Source: Talinum fruticosum (Eukaryota; Streptophyta; Magnoliopsida; Caryophyllales; Talinaceae). From it: a DNA stretch of 64,000 bases. The position numbers were made by a program, and so were the translations under genes. The stretch spans positions 2,555,501-2,619,500 of the forward strand of contig JAITYX010000033.1 in NCBI GenBank assembly GCA_021018815.1. The letters are read 5' to 3'. The notes below the pieces were generated by a model, which did no database searches, was not told where the DNA came from, and saw only the letters and a list, made by a program, of their open reading frames with translations. This document shows, piece by piece, positions 33,158 through 42,919 of the stretch (position 1 is the stretch's first letter; each line of letters begins with the position of its first letter).

Positions 33158-34439
33158 GCCGGTCTCAAGCACCTTTAAAATGAGTCTCGGCTTTTATAAA
33201 TCAACTTTTAAAACTTTGTTCTCATATTCAAGTGACTGAAGTTTTTCATGAAAAAGGGAAGAAACAGAATAGAAATTTTCCTCTAAGAAAAATGTACTTT
33301 GCAAGATCTATCTTATAAAATTGAAGATAGTAATTGATTACCTCTTGAGGATTAATTTCCTTGTAATCAGATGAGTCCAGCTCGACTCGGCTTTAGCTTC
33401 GAGTCGGTTATAGCAATCAAACACTTAGAATCTTCATCAATGTCTTCCTCATTTTCTGATTCACTCTCACTATAAGTGATGATTTTCTTCTTCTTCGGAT
33501 GCCTTTTTTCCGGACAATATTTGATAGTGTGATCCCTAGTACCACACTTAAAATAGCCAGGATAGTTAGAAGAAAAATAATTGAAAGAGGAGGATTTTTA
33601 CACTTTTTATCTCACCTTAGGATCTCATATTTAGGCTTCTTTTTCAATTATTAATGCTTCATCATCTTCTTGAAGCCTTTTGAAATTTGCTCAATTGGAT
33701 CGTCTTCCGAGTTAGAACTACTTGAACTCAGTTCACCTTCTTATAAGGTTTTTAATACAATGTTCCTTCTTATGGCGACCTCGGAATCTTCCTCTTGGAG
33801 ATTTAGCTCATGGGTCAAAAGTTTCCCTATGAGCTCAGCTAACTTTAATGTGCTGAGGTCTTAAGCTTCTTCAATCACTATCACCTTTGGATTTCATTTA
33901 TTCATAGGTAAGCATCTCGAAGTTTTCTGTCAACTTCATTAGGCATCTTCTTACCAAGAGATTTAAGATTATTAACATTCTCGTTGAATATGATGTACAA
34001 AATCGGTGATGTTCTCGTCTTCCTCCACTTTGAATAGCTCGTACATGTGGAGGTATTGGTTGATCTTAGTTTCTCTCACTTGGCTTGTTCTGTCATATGT
34101 TGTCACCAAGGTGTCCCACACCTCTTTAGTTGTGTTAGAAACCGAGACAATGTTGTACTCCAAAACATCTATGGCACACATAGAATGTTCATAGCTCTAA
34201 AGATTTTCTTGTGCCTATCCTTCTCTTCGATAGTGAATTCTGACTTCAACTTTGCTGGATTTTGGTTGTCAACTTGCTATGTGGGAATGTAGTTTCCATC
34301 TGTAATGACCTCTCATACTTCTTTATCAAGATCTCGGATGAAGTTTTGCATTAGCTTCTTTCAATGTGCAAAGTTTGAGCTTTTGAACATGGGTGGCCTC
34401 AAGAGAGATCTTCCTTCTTCAAATTCTCCAATGAGCCAT
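33158..34439 (-). pseudogene. S0 gag, N-terminal part (Copia/Sirevirus), decayed
   Basis: Start Met at 34439, 60 bp inside the element from the primer site. It reads GEFEEGR after a frameshift, like the S1 gag start. The clearest segment, 33972-34181, carries LEYNIVSVSNTTKEVWDTLV and SQVRETKINQYLHMYELFKV, the Copia gag (UBN2-type) core. The zinc knuckle near 33520-33555 is YFKCGTRDHTIKYC, with its first Cys changed to Tyr. A long acidic/Ser stretch follows. The other part of the gene is at 961-1637; the A1-A2 block separates them. No pol genes belong to this copy. Function would be capsid and RNA packaging. Confidence 0.75.
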
Positions 34440-34481
34440 AATCTTTAAACCTTCGGATTATGAGATCCTTTTGTAAAAGGC

Positions 34482-34498
34482 TAGGCTCTTATACCAAT
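34482..34498 (-). other. Primer-binding site of S0
   Basis: Sense taattggtataagagcc, one base off the initiator Met tRNA complement TGGTATCAGAGC (C to A). It sits at the LTR/internal border as expected for Copia elements. Confidence 0.75.
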
Positions 34499-35161
34499 TA
34501 AAGGTTAAACTTAGAGAGGATAAATTACCCTAGAGGGGGTGAATAGGGTGATGGAAGATTTTATGCGGAAATTGAAGTTCTTAAGAATTAGTTTAAACTC
34601 AAAAACTAAAACCGAGTCTAAAGTGACTCGGACGAAGTGAAGTTATGAAGTTTAGAGAACATAGCACTCGAACGTTTAGAGAAGATTGTGTCTAAGCTAA
34701 GTTAAGGCTAGGATAGAGTCCCAAATGACTAAGACAGAGAAGAGAGAAAATAAGATAAGTTAGAATTACGTGGAAACCCTCCTGGGGCAAAAAACCATAG
34801 ACAGTATCAATCCAAACACCAAGTCAAATACACTAATTGAATCCTCAATTACGATGAATATAACTAGCGGGTTTGTTCCCAAACAAATCTATTATAATTT
34901 TTTCCCACGCTCAAAATTTACCTTATCCGATCGAACTAGTACTTCCAAGTTTACATTACCTTATTAACTTGGGACCACCTAGATCAAGTTACCTTATCAC
35001 CTACGGACAACCGAGTTGAAGTTCCCTTATCAACTCAATCACACGAAATGTTTAGAAACAGATTACAAGTATTACAAGATTTCGACCGAGGAAATACAAC
35101 TCGGAAAATAAGATTACAATGTATGAGTCATATGCTAGAGATGTATGATCAAATTAGTCTC
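34499..35161 (-). repeat. S0 5' LTR, truncated by A4
   Basis: Begins taaaggttaaac, then ccctagagggggtgaatagggtg and acgtggaaaccctcctggggc as in all S LTRs. It breaks off at 35161 where a family-A LTR starts (tgtagaagcc). The distal 900 bp are not found in the window. Confidence 0.75.
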
Positions 35162-36212
35162 TGTAGAAGCCAAAAATGTGTCACCCTTATCTCCTTTATT
35201 TCTGTTATTTTATTTTGTCAACCCGGTGATGAAATCCCAATCCTGTTTGTAAACTCGGATCACGATCAAAGTCCGATTGCGTGACAAAATCAAATAAACC
35301 ACAAACAAACCATTACCACCACAAAATTAGCCTTCTTGCTTGGGTAGGGCCACAAACCCCGTTTTCTTTCGATCGAACCAAGCCCGAACCATTCTCCCAA
35401 TCAGGAAAGAAGCATGACGTCGCATTTCAACTAAAGCTGCGCATTAAACGCAGACATTTTAGTGTCGGCGTTCCAGCAGTAGCACGAAGCTCAAGTGATC
35501 GTACGACACCATTTTAACCTAGCGATGGCTTAAACCGCCAAAATGATGCATTTTGTTCCTCTAGTAACCGACCAAGGCACGGAGCTCATGTGACAAGTAC
35601 AAAATCATTTTGATCGAGCACCGCGTTTTATGGCTTACACCTGCCAAAACGCCGCATTTTGTTCCTCAAGTAACCGACCAAGGCAGGGAATTCCAAGACA
35701 TCCGTACGACACCGTTTTGATCGGTGCCACATTTCATGGGTTACACTGCCAAAATGTTGCGTTATTTGCCGGCGCCCAACCGAGACACTAAAAGTTAGGA
35801 CCTCTAGACGACGTCGTTGGGAGGCCGACACCGAGTATCTCGGGCCCCTCCGTGGGATTCCCGATCCAGGCTAATTTTGTCCCTTTTTTCTCCTCGGTTT
35901 CTTGTCGTAATCCGGCCCGGTTCAGCTGGAACCGCTTTTTGTGTTCTTTTAGGTCATTTTTGTGACCTAGCTTCACTTCTATAAATAGAAGTCTATTTCC
36001 TCCATTTTTGGTTATCGCATATTAAGCTAGGCTATCGAAACCTAACCTAGGTGGCTAATTTCATAAGTTACATGTTGCTGAATTTGAACTAAGAGCTATT
36101 GAATGCAAACATGTATTCTCGATCTCTTGGCTAACTTTCGGTTAATCACTACTACACTCTCAAACACTCTTACTATTATACTCCATAAATAAAGAGCTAT
36201 TGAATGCGAACC
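35162..36212 (+). repeat. A4: family-A LTR fragment with 105-bp U3 repeats
   Basis: Starts tgtagaagccaaaaatgtgtc and matches A2 LTR blocks (caacccggtgatgaaatccc, ccacaaacaaacc). A period of 105 bp is seen in U3: the block gcattttgttcctc...aaccgaccaaggca at 35549, again at 35654, and a weaker copy at 35759. The TATA box is at 35979-35987. It ends at about 36212, where minus-strand A3 protease sequence begins, so the fragment joins A3 in the wrong orientation. Confidence 0.7.
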
Positions 36213-36809
36213 TCGTATTGTTGTGTGCAATGCCTTCTTCGAGTAAGTCCTTCTTATCAAAAGTAATGATTCCATCCCAAGCATTAACCAAATCTACTAC
36301 ATGTTTAGGTGTGACTTCAGGAAATACCTCGATCGTAATAAGTGCATCAACCAAGACTTGTCTATATTTCTAAGAGGCGGATAACAACCGCCAAATAGAT
36401 ATGTCAACTTTAAGTTTCTATAGCTACTTGAGAATTGGGTCTTCTTCTTTGGTAGCTTCTTTTTCTTTTGGGGCTTCTTGAGTCTATTATGGACCCGTTG
36501 GTGTGTTATGTTGTCCACATCTTGTTAAGAACTGGACTTTAGGAGTTTTTGGTTCTCCCAAAAGTCATCATTTTCTAAGGATTGTTTGCTTCGAAGATGT
36601 CATTGTTATCATCCTTAATCTCATAAACATCCTCTTTATCACTTACCTAGAGTCCACATACTACTAATTCTAATAGAGGTAAGTTGATTTGTGATTTAGG
36701 CTCATCTATGTCTTGAATGAAGACAAAAGGATTCCACCGATCCGGAATGGGTTCAAAAAAGATGGCTAAGGTTCAACTGAATTGGTTTTTGTTATTACTC
36801 GGGTTTTGA
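36213..36809 (-). pseudogene. A3 protease region, decayed
   Basis: Segment 36160-36354 (minus) reads ALITIEVFPEVTPKHVVDLV, WDGIITFDKKDL and EEGIAHNN, matching A2 at 16390-16530. Homology ends after AHNN, marking the breakpoint with A4. Further right are degraded gag-pro linker sequences, including the uninterrupted target of the solo LTR at 14501. No active-site Asp can be read. Confidence 0.65.
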
Positions 36810-37985
36810 GAGGCCTTAGGAAGAGGAAGTTGACCATTACGGAACATGCTTTCTAATTTGTTTTTCAAGGTCCAACATTGTTCTATATCTTGTCCTTGTT
36901 CACGATGGTATTTCAAAAAAATTTCCACCTCCCCATTTTTCGACTATTTTACAGTTTCTAATTCTGCTCTAATGGGCGTAAGTTTAATCTTCCCTTTGGA
37001 AAGTAAACGATCGAGTTTTTGAGAATATGTAGTATCTATTGGAGTATAGTCAACATACCTGTTGAGGGCATGGACATCTGCACCCCTACTAGTAGTGCCC
37101 ATATTAAAAGTACTCTTATCCTTATTTTGGTAATTACCCCTATAATCTGCCACAACTTTTGTGGTTGCGACGGACATTCTTCTTCAATCAGTATACCCAC
37201 ATCTCTAGGGTAGTGAAGCTCATGAAAGGCAAGAACTTCAGATGTTGATTATAGGCAAATCGAAGGTTCTTTACAATGATGATCCTAACTTGATCTTTTC
37301 TAAAGGTCACTCTACCATATGGGCAGCCTTTTCCCTCTACCTAGCGAGAAAGTCGGTGAAACTTTCTTTCTCCCCATAGTTGATCAACTCTAAATCACAA
37401 AAGGTACATAAGTAAGTCGGCTTTGTAGGAGTATTGATGCAATAACTCCTTACAAAGATCAGTCCAATTAGTGATATTGTGTGGGTCAACTACATTATAC
37501 CACTTCATAACATCTTTATCGACGACCAAAGGAAAATGGTATGGTATATATCCTCAGGCACATTCTTTGGAGTCATTACTTCTACTAAATTATGAACATG
37601 GTGATGGGGATTCTCACAACTATAAAACTTGATGTCTAGCACGATAAATTTAGGAGGTAGCTTTCATTAGGGATTGAAGTTAATCCCATGAGGTCAAAAT
37701 AGTGACTTTTGAACATGGCGAACTCTCTTAGCATACTCTCTATCTGATCTATGCATGGATCGGACTTAACTTCAAGGTCGATTTTTGGAGGAGGTAGTGA
37801 ACCATTTGGTGGTGGTTGAGCTTCTTCTTCTTCCTGATCGCCCCTTTTTATTTTTCTTATTTTTCTGAAGATTCTTTAGGATATGAGCAAGACTTTCAAA
37901 TATAGATTCTATGTTTTGATCTTAAGCCTCAATCTGGGCTTCCATTTTAGCCAAGGATATATTAATCAAAGATATGATACGAGAC
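36810..37985 (-). pseudogene. A3 gag, Tat/Ogre type, decayed
   Basis: From about 37985 (start region with an IEAQIEA repeat-like helix) to about 36810. Recognisable pieces, in changing frames: LPPKF-like block near 37660, DVMKWYNV-like near 37505, LCKELLHQYS-like near 37450, VDYTPIDTTYSQKLDRLLSK (36944-37177) and the knuckle remnant KYHREQGQDIEQCW near 36880. It equals A1 and A2 gag in order. Several frameshifts and stops. Confidence 0.7.
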
Positions 37986-38605
37986 GATCGTGGTTATTCA
38001 TCCATTGGAGGGGAATTATTTTTGGTACTTGTCTAATGATGAAAGATTGATTGGATTAGTCTTAATAGCACCAAGGTTGGTCACACTAGAGTTGATCGAG
38101 GTGTTGAAGATGGAGATTTGTTACTTGGACTCCCTAATGAACCGTTCTAACCTTTTCGAACACGGATTCTGCTGAAACACATTTGAAGTAGACTTCCCTA
38201 TTTTGCAACCCAAAAGATAACCGATCGGGACCATGCTAGAGGAAACAAGCTTCGGGAGAAGGGACTCAAGTGTTAGACCCAAAGAGAGACTAGGAAAAGG
38301 AAGAATGCCCTTTTATTTGGATGCACATAAAGGAATGCAAACTTACCAAAATGAAATGCAATGATGTAAATGGAATCATTTAGATTGGGATGAATATTAT
38401 TTCGGCTAAATGCAAATAAAAGACTCTCCTAATTAGAGATGAAATTGACTTTGGCTAATGCATATAAAAGACACTCCTAATTGGAGATGAATTTGACTTT
38501 GGCTAAATGTAAATAAAAGACTCTCCTAATTACGGATGAAAATGATGGACAAAAGCGAATATGCTTGACAAATAAAGGCCAAAGCCTAAAACCTACCGAA
38601 GAAAA
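37986..38605 (-). other. A3 leader with four-unit tandem repeat
   Basis: Non-coding. At 38385-38545 a unit of about 50-57 bp (agagatgaaattgactttggctaatgcatataaaagac) is repeated about four times; it is the same repeat as in A1 at 6440-6640. Frame 37990-38175 is incidental. The A3 leader continues at 60700 after S1. Confidence 0.65.
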
Positions 38606-38610
38606 GAAGG

Positions 38611-40219
38611 TGAAGGTTTGCTCGGAGAGAGACTAAGTCACCCTAGAGGGGGTTGAATAGGGTGATGGAAGATTTTTCGAAAATCAAACTCTTTTGAGCA
38701 GAAGACAGACGTAAATAGATTCCGAGTCCGAATGAGATCGAAAAGTATAAACTCGGAATAACCGTGAGAAAGAAAGAAGCGAGATAAAGCTGAAGCTTTC
38801 AACTGCTCCGAGTCTAGAATGTACTCAGAAAATGCAAACACGGAAAGTACGTGGAAACCCTCCTGGGGCAGAAAACCACGGACCGTGCTAATCCAAGCAC
38901 GAAGTCAAATCCACTATTTTGAGTCCACAAAATACGATAGACTGACCGAACCCGAGTTGCTCCCTTAAACAACTCCTTACAAGTTTTTCCTAGACTTAGA
39001 AATTCCCTTATCCGATCTAGTACTTCCTAGCTGAGAACACCCTTATAGCTAGGGACAAGCTGAGCTGAGTTAACCCTTACGACTCGGTCAAGGGACCTTA
39101 CTTAGAAAGTAAGAAGAGAGTGTTTGTAACAAAGTACAAGGCCTTACAACTCGGAATATAATGAATTACGAGTGAGAGTTGTAAGTAGAAGATTGAGAAT
39201 AAATACAACAACTTTGCTCAAGTATATGTATTAACAATAGGTTTGGCAATCTTCAAGTCTTGAGAGTTGGCTTCCTTTTATAGATGACCAGACAGTAGTA
39301 GCCGTTATCTCCATCTTCCGACTGGAAGTCCCTTTTGACCGTTGTTAAGAACTTTACGAGTCACTCGGAAAGTATCCATTGGAATATGAACGTTGGACAA
39401 CGGTTCTTAACTCCTTTGGAAGTCCTAAAACCACTGGCGGTGTCTTGAAAGATAAGATGGAAACCACTCGTTAAGCTTGGCGTTTTAGTTTTCCAGATTT
39501 GGAAACGGACAGCCACGACACAATTTTCCGGGGCTAGGTTAGAGAATGGGAAAAGCCATGTCTGCTGGTAATTTGACGTTTTGAAGTCGGTTACTTTTGT
39601 ATTTCAAAACGTGTATCCTCGTTTGAATAACCTACAAAAGTAAAACAAATAGGTTCTCAAAGTATAAAATACTTTGGTCCAAGATTAGACACGAGATAAT
39701 AAAATAATTAAGATAAATAAGTGACTAATTATTTGAGTCGGAAAAGGAATGGAATTTTCCGAGTCTAATATCCATGAAACTCAAAATTCCATCCGAGTTA
39801 GTTTAAGCGAGAATCAAGTTATATAAAGAACATCGAGTGAAATAAACTTGATCTAGACTAATCATAGTTCAAACTATAAGCGCCGACTATAACAGAATAA
39901 GACTTATAACATGAAGTCGGACACTGAGTGCGATTAAGCGAAATATTAGTCATTTCAACATGCGATAATTCTAAGTGATGAGGGACTCGGAACCGAGTGA
40001 GACAGACGTGAGTGCATATCTGTTTTACGAGTGACTTAGAGACAAGCAAAAATTACATGAAGTAAATGCCATATCACTTAGAGAAAATACTATATCACTC
40101 AGAGAAGTTTCTAAGGTACGAGAGAATGCCTTGGAATCAAAACTCTATAAGTGAGAAGTTCTTATACCTAATTCCTTTGATAGAACTCGTAAATGTGCGG
40201 AGTAAAGTCCGAGTCTTCA
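38611..40219 (-). repeat. 3' LTR of S1
   Basis: 1609 bp, tgaaggtttgctcgg to gagtcttca, followed by the polypurine tract complement. It pairs with 59088-60694 almost base for base. Confidence 0.92.
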
Positions 40220-40649
40220 ATCTCCCCTTTTGATGAAAGGCATTCCATACTTAGACATAAACTTTTGTTAGTGATAAAGATCTATTTTTGAATACTTGTG
40301 CGAGAAAATAAGACAAGTAAAGCATTCTTAAAGTAACAGATTAAATATCAATGAAATTATGCTAACTCGTAAATGATTGCAATAAACAATAAACTCGGAG
40401 AGTTTGAAGAGAATGCATTAATTCATTGAGGATAAAGAGTGAGAAAACTCCCCTAAACAAGACAACAAATTTTTCTATCTAAATTCTCCCCCTTGCCTTT
40501 CAGCAAAAATAAAAAATATGGGAAGAATACAACGAGTGAGTACATATTTGATGTCCGGAAAAAAATAAGTAAAAGAGAAAGAAATTTTCGGGAAGAAGAA
40601 GAATCAGCGGACTGTGGAATTGTGACACGAGTGCATGGTGTCTGCCTAA
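40220..40649 (-). other. S1 3' UTR with two polypurine tracts
   Basis: Sense-strand tracts catcaaaaggggagat (40219-40234) and ggcaagggggagaat (about 40483-40498) match those in element P (20215 and 20484). The former is the primer for plus-strand synthesis; the latter may be a second one. No gene. Confidence 0.75.
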
Positions 40650-42261
40650 GAAAGAGAGGGGTTGTCCGAGTGGAAGAGGAAGGGGCGAGAGGTACGCCGG
40701 CGCTGGTAGGATCTTGACGATGTGCTTGAGCGCGGCGGAGGGAGAACCGGAATGGCCGTCAAGGGCTCGGATCCGAGTGGCGGACCCGAACGAGAGGATC
40801 TAGAGGTTCCTCCCTGTGGACCTCGGTAGGCTGGAGGGGTCTGCTCAGGCCGACTTGCTGCAGCTTGTCCTTCGCCTAGGTCTTCGACTCACCCGGACTC
40901 GCTGTCCGAGCCGAGTACTTCGAGTCGAGCTTGAGGAGCTTTCGACCCTCAGCTGGCCCTCCTTCTTCTTCTTTTTGCTGCGCCCTTGCCCAGAAGGAGC
41001 TGCCTCGGTCGCGAGCTCCTCTGCGGCTGCTTCTTCTTGTTCTTCTTCTCTGTTCTTCCCGCTTTCGAGGAGGTCATGGCTGGGCTCGAGGACGCTTCGG
41101 ATGTGTCCGAGTCGCCATGGTCTCGACTCGCCTTGGACCTTCTCTCCTGGAGGAGCTCGATCAGCTACTTTTGCTCCTTCATCAAGCCCTTCATCTCAAG
41201 AACCAGTTCTTGCTTGCTCTCGAATTTGAGACTGGGCTATTTTTGGCTTATGGTTATAGATCGATAAACGAGTCTCGAATGATCGGAGCATGTCCTTGAA
41301 ATCCGAGGACACGGAATTAATTTTGTCCAGAAAGCGGAGGACAAAATGGAGGAGAGAGACCGAGAAACACCTGAGGTGGAGGCACCACCAGATGGGGCAG
41401 GGAGAGAGAGAGGGGTTTCTTTCGAGTCCGAGGCGTAGAAGGTGGCCTCGGCTCCGAGTTGTGTACCCGGATACCAGGTTGAGTTTCCCGATACCCGTAC
41501 CCTCGAAGTTCCTTTTTGCCAACAACAACGGCAACCTCGGAAGTAGCGTTAGGGTCCGAGGGAGAGGAACTTTGAATTGTTTGAAAACTAGGGTGAGAAG
41601 AGCACCGAAGGAAAGAGGCGTGTTCTTCTTATTTTGGAGCTAAGCCGGCACAGCTACCATCCGCTCAATGATAGAGGGAAGAGGTCTACTTCGTAGCCCT
41701 CAAGAATGTCAAAAGAGCTTTTAAGTGCTTGGAGTTGGGGTTCTCCTTGCTGGAATGCTTGAGAGAAAAAGGTTCTCATCGAGTAGGAAGGACGAAGGCG
41801 TGCTTCGACTTCAACCGAGTCAGCGAAAAATTTTTCCGTGACTCGGGGAACCCTTTGGCAAATTTTTCAATGAATTCATCAGCGACTTCAGTGAAAGGAA
41901 TGAGGTTGCTATTCAAGAAAAGAGAGGAAACCTTGAACGAGACGATAGAGGAGAGAGGTGTTTATGCGAACGATAACGTTCTTGACCCCGGAGGTTAGAA
42001 CACCTTCGAGTGAGTGAGGTGAGTGTGGAACTCGAAACGAGTTTAGGATAAATGAACTCACTGAAACAAAGAAAATTATAAACACCGGTGGTTTGGATGT
42101 GAGGCAACCACGAGAATTTTGTGGTTGGAAAGAACTTGTCGTCCAGCGTAAGATGCTTGGGTGACAACCGGTTTAGAAGATGAAGAGCCTTCTTGGCTTT
42201 TTGTGCGTGGCTTCTTAGAGGAAGAGCCAAGAAAGTCGGGATGATCGCCTCTCTTAGGCAT
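40650..42261 (-). pseudogene. S1 third ORF (env-like position), decayed
   Basis: Start Met at 42261: MPKRGDHPDFLGSSSKKPRT, then a Ser-rich stretch. In shifted frames DDKFFPTTKFSWL and VYNFLCFSEFIYPKLVSS follow, then GVKNVIVRINTSLLYRL, resembling the plant transposon-associated domain found in Sirevirus 3' ORFs (my tentative match). The C-terminal part (about 40700-41250) is rich in Lys, Arg, Ser and Pro (SKAGRTEKKNKKKQPQRSS). No clear signal peptide or membrane segment is readable, so 'envelope' is only positional. Sirevirus elements often carry such a gene after RNase H; its role is not established. Its start resembles that of the PMD ORF of element P (MPRRRAHP). The large plus-strand frames at 40816-41299 are antisense. 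Confidence 0.55.
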
Positions 42262-42500
42262 TTTGTGAAAAGTAGAGAGAAGTGAAACTTTGAGGAAGAG
42301 AAGAGGAGAGAGTAGGTCATCGAGTGTGAAAGAAAAGGAGTAGAAGCAGGAGTTGAGAGCAGTCGAGCTTACTTGAGATAAGCTTCACATCGCTTGAAAA
42401 TGTCCAGAGACCACTCGTAGACGTAGAGAGCTTGAGTGAGAAGTTTCGTTTTCGAGAGAGAGAGTAAGTGTAAAGTAACGAGACGAAGGCGAATAGGAGC

Positions 42501-42510
42501 TATTTATAGA
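42501..42510 (-). promoter_or_regulatory. TATA box upstream of the S1 third ORF
   Basis: Sense tctataaata, 240 bp before the Met at 42261, with a gagagagagtaagtg segment between them. It suggests that the third ORF had its own promoter, as does the PMD ORF in element P. Confidence 0.45.
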
Positions 42511-42919
42511 AAAAATAAACGTCCGTCAACTCATTGTTATATATTCATTCCGACTCGGCTCATCTATCAGTCACCTTAGACCGATGTGACGGTTCTCTTC
42601 TTCAACGATTAGGATTCTAGCAGTTTGAAATCCAACGGCTAGCGTTTGATCACAGTTCGCGAGAGAGAGAGAGAAAAAGATTTTTGAAAATAAATTATGA
42701 AATTCTCCACTTATCTAGAGATGATTCCGGAGATTTGATGTCCATTTTAAAAAAATTCGAGTCCGACTCGGCTAAGTTTTCCGAGTGACTCGAAGCTTTA
42801 CACAAATAATAACTATCGGCTCGGTATCACCGAATCAATCGAACTAATGGTTATTGACGATTTGAACGCACATAACTCATAATCATGCAATGAATAATTT
42901 CTCATAAGAAAGCACACGA
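42511..42919 (-). other. Spacer between S1 RNase H and third ORF
   Basis: Non-coding; holds a (ga)n run at 42662-42674 and an S-LTR-like phrase gagtcggaaaa (reverse) near 42765-42790. No gene seen. Confidence 0.4.

Noticed and set aside
40816..41299. 137-, 122- and 93-codon plus-strand frames
   Set aside because: Antisense to the Ser/Lys-rich third ORF of S1; the GC-rich codons leave the opposite strand open.
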